A stretch of DNA of 13,744 bases from an uncultured Bacillota bacterium (lineage in GTDB: Bacteria; Bacillota_I; Bacilli_A; Izemoplasmatales; UBA1188). Below, piece after piece: positions 5,404-13,281 of the stretch. Under the pieces are notes generated by a model. It made no database searches. It was not told the origin of the DNA and worked only from the letters and a program-made list of their open reading frames with translations. The translations under genes and the position numbers were made by a program. The first letter of the stretch is position 1, and the number at the start of each line of letters is the position of its first letter. The DNA is taken from positions 1 to 13,744 of the forward strand of contig CALCVH010000002.1 of NCBI GenBank assembly GCA_937907585.1, given 5' to 3'.

Positions 5404-6072
5404 TTAGTTATTTTTTATAAATTCAACTATCTTTTCTATAGAATCATCACTAAAATCTGTAATATATAAATCCGCGTTATTCTTAATTGCTAATTGGAGT
5501 TTTTCGCTCATTTTATCGTATACGCCTATAGTTTTAAATCCTTTTGGCTTAGTACATATGATTCCGTATGGTAAATCTTCTAGTATCATAGATTCATCAT
5601 ATTTAACATTTAAGTAATCTGAACAAGACATGTAAATATCTGGATATTGTTTAGATTTAACTATCTTTCTCGCATCAGCGATATATTCAAAATAATCATA
5701 TATTTTAAGCCTCTTCAAACATATCTCAACTAGATATCTACTAGTTGATGATGCGACAGCTAATTTAATATTCATTTCTTTTAATTTATTTAATAGATTT
5801 ATTACATTAGGTTTTAGTTCGACTTCATTACTATATCTTTTTTCCATTGCTTTATCAAAGAGGTTGCACATCTCCTCTATAGAATATTTAAAACCATAGT
5901 TATCTTTTAAATAAGTTGCGAGTTCTGATAAAGACATAGACATAGATTTGATAGGTAAATCTTCTTCAGGAGTCATACCGAAGGATAGAACCACATCACT
6001 CGCAGCTCTAAACCAGTATTTCATTGAATCAACAATAGTTCCATCCATATCAAAAATAGCACATCTAATCAT
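5404..6072 (-). CDS. HAD superfamily (subfamily IA) phosphatase or phosphomutase
   Basis: A 222-residue HAD hydrolase. Motif I is FDMDGTIVDS (nucleophile Asp8, acid/base Asp10), the helical C1 cap spans roughly 15-85, motif II is LAVASSTS (Ser108), motif III Lys141 lies in KSKQYPDIY, and motif IV is ILEDLPYGI (Glu165, Asp166). This places it near the beta-phosphoglucomutase/phosphoglycolate phosphatase group, which acts on small phosphorylated metabolites. Motif IV has LPYGI where many relatives have S-x-x-G-I, so the group is clear but the substrate is not. It overlaps the upstream HAD gene by four bases (ATGA), typical of coupled translation, and is followed closely by the STAS-kinase gene. 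Confidence 0.88.
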   Translation of the reverse strand: MIRCAIFDMDGTIVDSMKYWFRAASDVVLSFGMTPEEDLPIKSMSMSLSELATYLKDNYGFKYSIEEMCNLFDKAMEKRYSNEVELKPNVINLLNKLKEMNIKLAVASSTSRYLVEICLKRLKIYDYFEYIADARKIVKSKQYPDIYMSCSDYLNVKYDESMILEDLPYGIICTKPKGFKTIGVYDKMSEKLQLAIKNNADLYITDFSDDSIEKIVEFIKNN

Positions 6073-6875
6073 AGTAAATCCTTAATTGAGTTAAATAAAT
6101 ACGTAGGCTTAAATTCGCTTGAATTGACATCATCTAGAGTAGCTTCTCCAGATAATACACAGATTGAATCTACATTTGCGTTTACCGCTGAAAGTATATC
6201 AGTATATAGTCTATCTCCAACAACTACTGTATCATCATTTGTTTTATTAAATTTCTTCATACAGTATTCAATCATTGTAGGTTTAGGTTTTCCAATAAAT
6301 ATTGGTTTCTTTTTAGTCGCATTATATATCATCTCACAGATTGATCCACAATCAGGAACATATCCAAATGATACAGGGCAAACTAAATCCATGTTTGTAG
6401 CGTAGAATGGTAAATCTCTTAAAGTTAATAATTCACATGTATTTCTTAACTTTTGGCTTGTCATTTCGTTATCAAATCCAACAAGCACTAAAGCTATATC
6501 ATCTTCTATCTCTTCTGTAACGTTAACTCCAAAAGTCTTTAATTCATTAACGAGTGATTTTGTTCCCTGACAATATATTTTTTTATTCTTATATTTATCA
6601 TTTAAAAATAGCGCAGTCGCCTGAGAGGAAGTGAAAAAATCATCATATGAAGCATCTATTCCCATAGACTTAATTTTATCAATATAATCATATACTGATT
6701 TAGATGAGTTATTAGTTATAAAAACGTATCTACCACCACTTTTTTTAATCATTTCAAGAAACTCTAACGTTCCATCAAAAAGCCTATTTTCTTGATAGAT
6801 AGTTCCATCCATATCTAGAAGCCATAAGCTTTTATTTTTAAGGCTAGTAGCGTCTTTATTAAAATAATCTTTCAT
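6069..6875 (-). CDS. HAD-IIA (NagD-like) phosphatase
   Basis: A 268-residue HAD phosphatase of the NagD/4-nitrophenylphosphatase type, with a C2 cap between motifs II and III. Motif I is LLDMDGTIY (Asp21, Asp23), motif II FITNNSS (Thr54-Asn55-Asn56), motif III GKPKP (Lys196) and motif IV VVVGDRLYTDI (Asp221, Asp226). Relatives dephosphorylate nucleotides, sugar phosphates or glycerol phosphate; the substrate here cannot be told. The start at 6875 is chosen over the longer frame to 6926 because AGGAGG lies 7 bases before it and the upstream stretch is the nusG terminator. The gene ends in TGA within an ATGA overlap with the next HAD gene. Confidence 0.9.
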   Translation of the reverse strand: MKDYFNKDATSLKNKSLWLLDMDGTIYQENRLFDGTLEFLEMIKKSGGRYVFITNNSSKSVYDYIDKIKSMGIDASYDDFFTSSQATALFLNDKYKNKKIYCQGTKSLVNELKTFGVNVTEEIEDDIALVLVGFDNEMTSQKLRNTCELLTLRDLPFYATNMDLVCPVSFGYVPDCGSICEMIYNATKKKPIFIGKPKPTMIEYCMKKFNKTNDDTVVVGDRLYTDILSAVNANVDSICVLSGEATLDDVNSSEFKPTYLFNSIKDLL

Positions 6876-6887
6876 AATTCGCCTCCT

Positions 6888-6920
6888 ATAAAATAAAATA
6901 GGTAGCACGTGGCTACCTAT
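6888..6920 (-). terminator. nusG Rho-independent terminator
   Basis: On the minus strand a perfect 9-bp stem (ATAGGTAGC / GCTACCTAT, arms 6912-6920 and 6898-6906, loop CACGT) is followed by TTTATTTTAT (6897-6888). It starts 8 bases after the nusG stop, and its U-tract runs into the ribosome binding site of the NagD-like gene, so that gene depends on read-through or a promoter I cannot see. Confidence 0.88.
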
Positions 6921-6928
6921 AATCATTA

Positions 6929-7477
6929 TTATTCAACAATTGTGATATCGTCTACTGGAAGTGTAACAGACATTGGACGATTGAACATTTCAATTTCAAT
7001 AGTAACTTCTCTATTTTCGAAATCAATGTCTTGAACACATCCTGTTCTATCTTTGAAGTTGCCTCTAATAACAGTGATAGTATCGCCAACCTGATATTTA
7101 ATTTCAGGCGCTTTAACAATTCCACACATCTTTAGAATTGGTTCCATTTCATATTGTGGAACTGGTACTGGACGGGTCTTCTTACCTGCAGAACCTAAGA
7201 ATCCTGTTACTTGAGGAGTGTTTCTTACAACCCACCATGAATCCTCAGTATCAATCATTTCAATGAATACATATCCAGGGAATAGTTTAACAACCTTTTC
7301 TTTAGTTGTACCATCTTCTTTTTTCTCTTGGATTGTTTGTTCAGGAACAATAACTTGGAAAATTAGTTCTTGCATGTTCATTGAAGTGATACGAGATATT
7401 AAGTTATCTTTTACTTGATCTTCTTTTCCAGAATAAGTCTGGACAATATACCAAAGCTTTTGTCCTTTTTGAGCCAT
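6929..7477 (-). CDS. nusG: Transcription termination/antitermination factor NusG
   Basis: NusG binds RNA polymerase at the beta-prime clamp helices, modulates pausing and, through its KOW domain, contacts Rho or S10 to couple transcription and translation. The 182-residue product has the NGN domain (7-115) with WYIVQTYSGKE, the polymerase-contacting FPGYVFIEM (66-74) and VRNTPQVTGFLG (84-95), then the KOW domain from about 128 (VGDTITVIRGNFKDRTG...). The ATG at 7477 is preferred over an upstream TTG at 7489 because MAQKGQKLWY is the normal start. The secE stop lies one base before this ATG and no ribosome binding site is seen, so nusG is probably translated by reinitiation. Two TGG tryptophan codons in DSWWVV support the standard code. 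Confidence 0.97.
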   Translation of the reverse strand: MAQKGQKLWYIVQTYSGKEDQVKDNLISRITSMNMQELIFQVIVPEQTIQEKKEDGTTKEKVVKLFPGYVFIEMIDTEDSWWVVRNTPQVTGFLGSAGKKTRPVPVPQYEMEPILKMCGIVKAPEIKYQVGDTITVIRGNFKDRTGCVQDIDFENREVTIEIEMFNRPMSVTLPVDDITIVE

Positions 7478-7478
7478 A

Positions 7479-7952
7479 CTAGTTACCAAATACTAATTTT
7501 GCGAGTGGTATTAACGCAAAGTCTAATACGTAGAATAAAACTGTTAAGAATGCGATGAATGCGATAACTGTAACGCTATTTACGAATAATGTCTTCTTGT
7601 TAGTCCAAGTTACGAATTTTAATTCTTTAAAGCTTGGCTTGCATACTGGCCATAAGCAATATACTAACGCTCCAACGCTGATTACGATAACGATAGATGC
7701 TGTTACAATTACTTTCCAAGGTTTGTTGAAAATTGCCCAACCAGATTGTGAAATATCAAAATATTGGTCAGCAAATGCATCAACAGATGCACCTTTAGCG
7801 TCTCCGATACCAGCTAATAAAATATAAACAGATAATACTAAAAGTATTAGTGATAATGCGAATAACAACCAGTTTTCGAATTTATGATCTTCTTTGATGA
7901 AATTCCAAATTCTACTTGTAGAAGATAGTCTATCTTTTTTCTTTGCTTCCAT
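7479..7952 (-). CDS. secE: Preprotein translocase subunit SecE (three-TM form)
   Basis: SecE clamps SecY in the SecYEG channel of the cytoplasmic membrane. The 157-residue product has the conserved amphipathic segment FKELKFVTWTNKKT (108-121) followed by the core membrane helix (122-147). Unusually for a Gram-positive-type SecE (normally about 60 residues and one membrane helix), two extra N-terminal helices are predicted at 28-48 and 80-101, as in enterobacterial SecE, but with a longer external loop (50-79). Position between rpmG and nusG confirms the identity. The ATG follows AGGAGG overlapping the rpmG stop codon, so translation is coupled. Confidence 0.93.
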   Translation of the reverse strand: MEAKKKDRLSSTSRIWNFIKEDHKFENWLLFALSLILLVLSVYILLAGIGDAKGASVDAFADQYFDISQSGWAIFNKPWKVIVTASIVIVISVGALVYCLWPVCKPSFKELKFVTWTNKKTLFVNSVTVIAFIAFLTVLFYVLDFALIPLAKLVFGN

Positions 7953-7962
7953 GATAATCCTC

Positions 7963-8109
7963 CTATTTTGACTCTTTGTGGATTGTTCTTTTGTTGCAGT
8001 GCTTACAATATTTTAAGAGTTCTATTCTCTCCTTATGAAGCACGTTTTTTTTAATTGAATAATTTCTTGAAGCGCATTCGCTACAAATTAATATTACTTT
8101 TTCTTGCAT
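7963..8109 (-). CDS. rpmG: 50S ribosomal protein L33 (zinc-binding form)
   Basis: A 48-residue gene found by reading the minus strand between secE and the long gene. The product starts MQEKVILICSECASRNYS and ends CKHCNKRTIHKESK. The two CxxC pairs (CSEC and CKHC) give the Cys4 zinc site of the C+ form of L33, a small protein of the large subunit near the E site. Length and the ICSEC...NY motif fit L33, and rpmG-secE-nusG is the common gene order. The ribosome binding site is weak (GTTATAAAAAT before ATG), but a strong promoter lies just upstream. The TAG stop is 10 bases before the secE ATG. Confidence 0.95.
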   Translation of the reverse strand: MQEKVILICSECASRNYSIKKNVLHKERIELLKYCKHCNKRTIHKESK

Positions 8110-8132
8110 ATTTTTATAACGCTGTCTTAATT

Positions 8133-8161
8133 ATTTTATAGATATCACATTAAAATGTCAA
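8133..8161 (-). promoter_or_regulatory. rpmG-secE-nusG promoter
   Basis: On the minus strand a perfect TTGACA (8161-8156) is followed after 17 bases by TAAAAT (8138-8133); a TATAAA in the same place would give 15 bases. Start predicted near 8126, giving a leader of about 17 bases before the rpmG ATG. Confidence 0.8.
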
Positions 8162-8191
8162 GATTAACATTATCTATAAATGATATTTTTA

Positions 8192-8209
8192 TTGAAATCT
8201 AGATTTCAA
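8192..8209. repeat. Perfect 18-bp palindrome after the giant gene
   Basis: TTGAAATCT / AGATTTCAA is a perfect palindrome 10 bases past the stop of the long gene. As RNA it gives a 7-bp hairpin with a CUAG loop, but UAAAAAUAU follows on the minus strand and not a U-tract, so termination is only possible, not shown. Confidence 0.4.
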
Positions 8210-8219
8210 GCTACTAAAT

Positions 8220-11200
8220 TTAAGCTAAACTTCCTTGAATTTTAGTGAATTCTAACAACAACATTACGATATCATCTGTCTTGTAAACTAGGAAGGAATT
8301 GTCTTTTCTCTTCTCATTTACAATGTATACGCCACCAGAAACTGTAGTTTTTTCAACTTTATATAAATCAGGATTATCATTGAAATAAGGTAGGTATAAT
8401 TTGTTGAAGAACTCAATTAATTTAATTTTATAGATTTCTCCAGTTCCAGATGGTTCTTTTGTAAATTCTACCTTTTCTGCGTCCACATATGGTAATTCAC
8501 AATATACTTCATTATAGAAATTTAAGAAGTCTTGTGTATAGTATCTATCACCTGATGATCTAACATATATACCAGATCCACTATACATTACTGTCATATT
8601 ATTTAGTTCAATCGCTTGTTTAACTTCATTTGAGTTAATAGCGATTGTATCATCTGGTTTTACTTTGATTGATTGAGCGTCATCATCTAAGTATTCAGAT
8701 AATACTATTTGAATTAATGAACTCTTCATAACTTTTTTAAGTGAAACCAAATTTTCAAGTAAATCTGTAAAGTTATTAATGCTGATTGTGTTATCTAATC
8801 CATCAACATTTAATAGTTTTAACGCTTCAACTAACGCAACATATTCATCTTCTCTTAACATTACCGCATCAGTAGATGTTGCGCCATCGTTAGGATTGAT
8901 GTTTTCACCGATATTAACATTGTTATATTTTACTTTAGTATATTGTTCGTTAAAGATATAGTTATCGCAGATTGTTGCGTTCATTATATCTGAATTAAAG
9001 AAATAGATACTTCCAGTTTTAATAGTTTCATTATTAATCTTAGAAACATCATCTATTTCAAGTTGAACAAATATAGACAACAATTTAACTATTTCATTTA
9101 ATTTGATAATGTAATAATATCCTTTACTATTATCTTCTTTAGTATATGCGAACGAATCAACAGTATGTTTAGGGATAGTCATCTTATTCTGAACAGGAAC
9201 ACCATTATATTTAATGTTAATCTTAACTTCATTCATTAAGTAATGAGAAATAGTTGAAACCAACAAATACGACCTACAAACTCCTTTATCATCATTTATA
9301 TATCTTAAGAACTTGTTGAATTCAATCTTGCTTGCGTCTAGGTTTTGAATGCCATCATAACCGCCTAAATCATCATATATATCAACAATAGTTTGTACTT
9401 CATCTTTCTTTAAAACTGGTAAGTTATCATAGTTTTCAAATGCTCTTGGATGTTCTATGATAGCTTTGCTTGAATCAGAATAATATGGTACTAATAGATT
9501 TTGATTTCTTATTACTGTAGTTAAAATACCTCTAATTAAATAGAATTTTCTATATGGATCACTAAAGTCATCATTGATCTTGAATCCATTCTTAATATCA
9601 AATTTATCTAATGATATATTAGTTAAATCAATTGTATCTTCTTCGTTATATAACATATAGAAATCAAGTAATGATGATATTTCATCATATGTATATAATC
9701 CGTCATTCTTAGATTTATCACGAACTCTCTTATCTATAATTGATTCAGTTAAATAAGTATCAAATGTCTTAGTGAATGTTGCGGAGATAACAGATGATCT
9801 TAATAATAACTCTAGTCTAGTATATTTAGAATTAACTTCAGAAAATTCACCATATTCTTTTAATAGATCAAATATCATATCTGTATTGATATTTAAAGTG
9901 AATGAACTAGAATCTATTTGATTACCAAAAGTTATTTGATATACTTCATCAAACGCATCAAATAGATATCTAATCTCGTTATACCATTCGTTAGATGGTG
10001 AATAATAAAGTAAATTTTCTTCTTTACCAGCTTCTATTAAACGTGCAGGCACAACCAAGTTCTCATTCTTAGATAATACATTACAGATAGTTGCGCTAAT
10101 AGTTGCGCTTATAATATTACTTTCAAATAACATATTCTTATTTTTGATTATGTTATAAATAATCATGTTATAGTCAAAGTTAGTAACTAAATCATCTTCT
10201 AATGTTTCAGGATCAGTTTCAACTTCAAATATACCTAACAACATAACATCCTGTAAAAGAGTTACTAGTTCATCTCTTTTAATAACTCTATCGATATTAT
10301 CATCGGCTAAGGTATTAGTTGAAGAATTTGGAACAATAATCACAAACTGACCAGATTCATCAATTTGATAAACATCTAGAATACTAGAAATAGTATAGTG
10401 TAAAATCTTAGAATTAAGAACTTCTCCCATTCTTCCACTTTCAGCTAACTTCATTACCTTCGCTAACAATAATTTAAAGTTAGATGAAAGATCAGTAAAT
10501 GAGATATTAACACCACTAACCATAGTGTTTATACCTTCAGTTAGGTAGATTAATTCACTGCTTGTCTTATTTACCCAGCCTTCAGCTGTCTCAAGTGATT
10601 TAGGGAATTTAAGATATCCTGAGCCGCTGCTTCCATCCATAAGCTGAGCTTTTAATGAGACGTTAAAGAACTGTCCAACAATTCCTTGGACAATTAGGTT
10701 ATGGCTTAAAATATCAATACCTTCACATCCAAGTATATTGATTATCTTTTCAAAATCATAAGATTTATTTCCTTCTTCATCTTCTTTTTCTAAAGGAAGA
10801 TTTTCTTTCATCGTTTCAATTAGGCTAGGAACAGCTTGAGCTAATTCTTTAAATTCAGATGATTTTATTATTCTTCTTGTTTCTCCATTTTCATCTGTTG
10901 CTAAAGCTTTAGGAGAAACATAGAAAATACTATTTTCAACAGTTTCAGATGTTTTGATTAATATTTCTGATATGAATGATTGAAGAAGATAAGACTCAGT
11001 TAAATAATCTAATATTTTCTTGCCATCCTTATCTTCATTACCGATGAAATTGCCGATTAAATCGATCCAATCTTCCATACCACTAGGACGATTTTCACTA
11101 TCTGTATCCATCATTACACTAATAGTATCTATCGCATCTGGATTTAGAAGCAGTTTAGCTCCTTTATATAGATAATATAATTCACCAGCTTTTACTAGTT

Positions 11201-13241
11201 TTCCTCTTTCATCATACTTATTAACGAATTCGATATCGCTAGGTAATTCGTAATTTTCACCCGCAACTTTCTTTAAAATTGTTTCAAGTAAATCAGTCAC
11301 AAAACTAGTAGACATTACTGATCCAATTACAGTTGAATTATACAAAATTGATGCGATATTATCAAAAGCTCTAGTTGTTGAATCATAATATTCACTTTCA
11401 GGATTAAATAGTTCTAGGTAATCTTTAATCGCAGGAGTCTCTCCAGCCTCGCTCTTCTTTTGATTAATAGATAGAATATTTCCATAAACCTTAACCGCAT
11501 CAGTTGCGACATCAAGGATAGATTCAAGTTCTCCAATCCAGTTGATGTTATAAGTAATCTTATTATAGTAAGTTTGATACTTAGATATCTTCGCCATAAA
11601 TCTATTTGAAGTATCCTCAGTATCTGATGGATTACTTTTAGTTAATCCATCTAAATTTATATTTAATCTTAATTCAGAATCTTCTTCTAAATATCTTTCA
11701 TCTAGATAATAGAATAATCTTCCAAAAGTACCATTAAATTTTTCTCTATAAGCTTCATCAAATAAGGTCATCTCTTTTAGATATGTAACGATACTATCAA
11801 CCATATCTACATAATCTTCAATAGTGAAACCACCTTGATTTTGGAAAGCGTAAATCTTAGGAACTAAAGATAATGCAGCTTCAATCGCAATAACTATATT
11901 TCTTTTATTAATTAAACTTGTGATGTCTAAATAAGGAAGAACTTCAGTAAATCCCGATTCTTTTAATTCTTTTTCTTCCTTAATATAATCAGAATAGAAA
12001 CCTTTCTTTAATAAAATCTTTACAGGTTCAATTAATTGAGTCTTCTGTGAATCAGACATCGTACTATTATTTACCACATATTCCATTACATCTACGGCTG
12101 AATTAATTAAAGCTGTAGCGAAGTTTGTAATATATGTCTGTTCAGGGAATTCGTTTATCGCAACCATCAAATCAGCCTGGAACTCTGAATCCGCAATCAT
12201 CTTATTTACTGTATAATTTAAGAATTCTTGAGGTGTTACAGTTCCATTTACTAATCCTTGAACCTTTTCTTCTTCAGAATGAACTAACATGGTATTAACT
12301 ATACTTTTAGCGAGTTTAGTATAGCTAGATATCTCTTTTCTTAATTCTAAAGTGTACTTTTTAGTTTCTCCAGTCTCTTCATCAACTTCAGTGATAGTAC
12401 CTTTATTCATCAAATCAACTAAGAATAGATAAATAGGCCCTTCTTCTTCGTCTTGAGCAGCGTTTAAATACTTAAATACACCTTTTTCTGAATAAGAATC
12501 TAAATATGAATATGCAGTATAAATGGTATTTACGTTATCATCTTTAAAGTCATATTCAGTGAGCGTTCCCTTTCCATCATCGCCAGTTAACATGAATAAT
12601 GTGCCACCTAAGAATGATAACATTATTATTCCTGATACCATACCTCTAGCGAAGCCAACTAACGCACCTGCGAATCTATTCTTATGATATAGTGTATATT
12701 CTTCGCCCTTCATAAAGGCTTTTCTTTGTTTCTTTTCTTTTTTCGCATCTGAATTAAATATTATATAAATCATATATAATACAAAATCAAAGATCCAATA
12801 AAGAATCGAGAACAACAACATAAATAATACATGATATAAATAATTTGATAGTACATTTACATATGAACTAGTTCCTTCTAGAACCGCTGCGAGTCCATTA
12901 ATTGAACCCTGACTTTCTAAATAATTTGTTAAATACGCTCTTAATACATCTCTAAAATAAATTAAATCAGTTGAAACACCTAATCTTTGTTGGATTCCCC
13001 CAGCTCCACCAAAGAAAATGTTTACGATACTTAAAATAAGTCTATCACCAAAATTGGTCTCAACCATTAATAGGTATAAGATCACGAATATTATTAATAA
13101 TATAGTCGAGTGAAGCAATAATATAGAACTCTTCCTTAGTCCTCTATTTATTCCTAGATTTATCGCAATAAATACATGTAAGAATAATAGAATCGCCGGA
13201 AGGCCATATATCACTATTTCTAATATCGTATTTATATTCAT
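8220..13241 (-). CDS. Giant membrane-anchored repeat protein with CvpA-like N-terminus
   Basis: I do not recognise this 1673-residue protein as a named family. Hydrophobic segments at about 8-29, 39-60, 135-162 and 194-219 suggest four membrane helices; basic loops NRGLRK (32-37) and KKEKKQRK (167-174) put those loops in the cytoplasm and leave the C-terminal 1450 residues outside. The fourth helix region, RFAGALVGFARGMVSG (189-204), resembles the CvpA family's GxxLGxxRG motif. The outer part is acidic, rich in Asn, Ile, Thr and Asp, with one free-standing Cys or few per domain, and contains about ten degenerate units of about 97 residues starting near 634, 752, 848, 944, 1041, 1149, 1236, 1326, 1417 and 1506. 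AAGGAGG lies 7 bases before the ATG, and the gene follows the LRR gene by 40 bases. Envelope architecture or adhesion is a guess. Confidence 0.75.
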   Translation of the reverse strand: MNINTILEIVIYGLPAILLFLHVFIAINLGINRGLRKSSILLLHSTILLIIFVILYLLMVETNFGDRLILSIVNIFFGGAGGIQQRLGVSTDLIYFRDVLRAYLTNYLESQGSINGLAAVLEGTSSYVNVLSNYLYHVLFMLLFSILYWIFDFVLYMIYIIFNSDAKKEKKQRKAFMKGEEYTLYHKNRFAGALVGFARGMVSGIIMLSFLGGTLFMLTGDDGKGTLTEYDFKDDNVNTIYTAYSYLDSYSEKGVFKYLNAAQDEEEGPIYLFLVDLMNKGTITEVDEETGETKKYTLELRKEISSYTKLAKSIVNTMLVHSEEEKVQGLVNGTVTPQEFLNYTVNKMIADSEFQADLMVAINEFPEQTYITNFATALINSAVDVMEYVVNNSTMSDSQKTQLIEPVKILLKKGFYSDYIKEEKELKESGFTEVLPYLDITSLINKRNIVIAIEAALSLVPKIYAFQNQGGFTIEDYVDMVDSIVTYLKEMTLFDEAYREKFNGTFGRLFYYLDERYLEEDSELRLNINLDGLTKSNPSDTEDTSNRFMAKISKYQTYYNKITYNINWIGELESILDVATDAVKVYGNILSINQKKSEAGETPAIKDYLELFNPESEYYDSTTRAFDNIASILYNSTVIGSVMSTSFVTDLLETILKKVAGENYELPSDIEFVNKYDERGKLVKAGELYYLYKGAKLLLNPDAIDTISVMMDTDSENRPSGMEDWIDLIGNFIGNEDKDGKKILDYLTESYLLQSFISEILIKTSETVENSIFYVSPKALATDENGETRRIIKSSEFKELAQAVPSLIETMKENLPLEKEDEEGNKSYDFEKIINILGCEGIDILSHNLIVQGIVGQFFNVSLKAQLMDGSSGSGYLKFPKSLETAEGWVNKTSSELIYLTEGINTMVSGVNISFTDLSSNFKLLLAKVMKLAESGRMGEVLNSKILHYTISSILDVYQIDESGQFVIIVPNSSTNTLADDNIDRVIKRDELVTLLQDVMLLGIFEVETDPETLEDDLVTNFDYNMIIYNIIKNKNMLFESNIISATISATICNVLSKNENLVVPARLIEAGKEENLLYYSPSNEWYNEIRYLFDAFDEVYQITFGNQIDSSSFTLNINTDMIFDLLKEYGEFSEVNSKYTRLELLLRSSVISATFTKTFDTYLTESIIDKRVRDKSKNDGLYTYDEISSLLDFYMLYNEEDTIDLTNISLDKFDIKNGFKINDDFSDPYRKFYLIRGILTTVIRNQNLLVPYYSDSSKAIIEHPRAFENYDNLPVLKKDEVQTIVDIYDDLGGYDGIQNLDASKIEFNKFLRYINDDKGVCRSYLLVSTISHYLMNEVKINIKYNGVPVQNKMTIPKHTVDSFAYTKEDNSKGYYYIIKLNEIVKLLSIFVQLEIDDVSKINNETIKTGSIYFFNSDIMNATICDNYIFNEQYTKVKYNNVNIGENINPNDGATSTDAVMLREDEYVALVEALKLLNVDGLDNTISINNFTDLLENLVSLKKVMKSSLIQIVLSEYLDDDAQSIKVKPDDTIAINSNEVKQAIELNNMTVMYSGSGIYVRSSGDRYYTQDFLNFYNEVYCELPYVDAEKVEFTKEPSGTGEIYKIKLIEFFNKLYLPYFNDNPDLYKVEKTTVSGGVYIVNEKRKDNSFLVYKTDDIVMLLLEFTKIQGSLA

Positions 13242-13281
13242 GGGGGTGCCTCCTTATAAGGTGGATTTAATTAGTAAATTA

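Noticed and set aside
6876..6926. Longer N-terminus for the NagD-like phosphatase starting at 6926
   Set aside because: The extra residues are the translation of the nusG terminator, and AGGAGG fits the ATG at 6875.
7478..7489. TTG start for nusG at 7489
   Set aside because: It lies inside secE, has no ribosome binding site, and the ATG at 7477 gives the normal NusG N-terminus.
8192..8209. Palindrome after the giant gene as a definite terminator
   Set aside because: There is no U-tract on either side in the right orientation, so it is kept only as a repeat.
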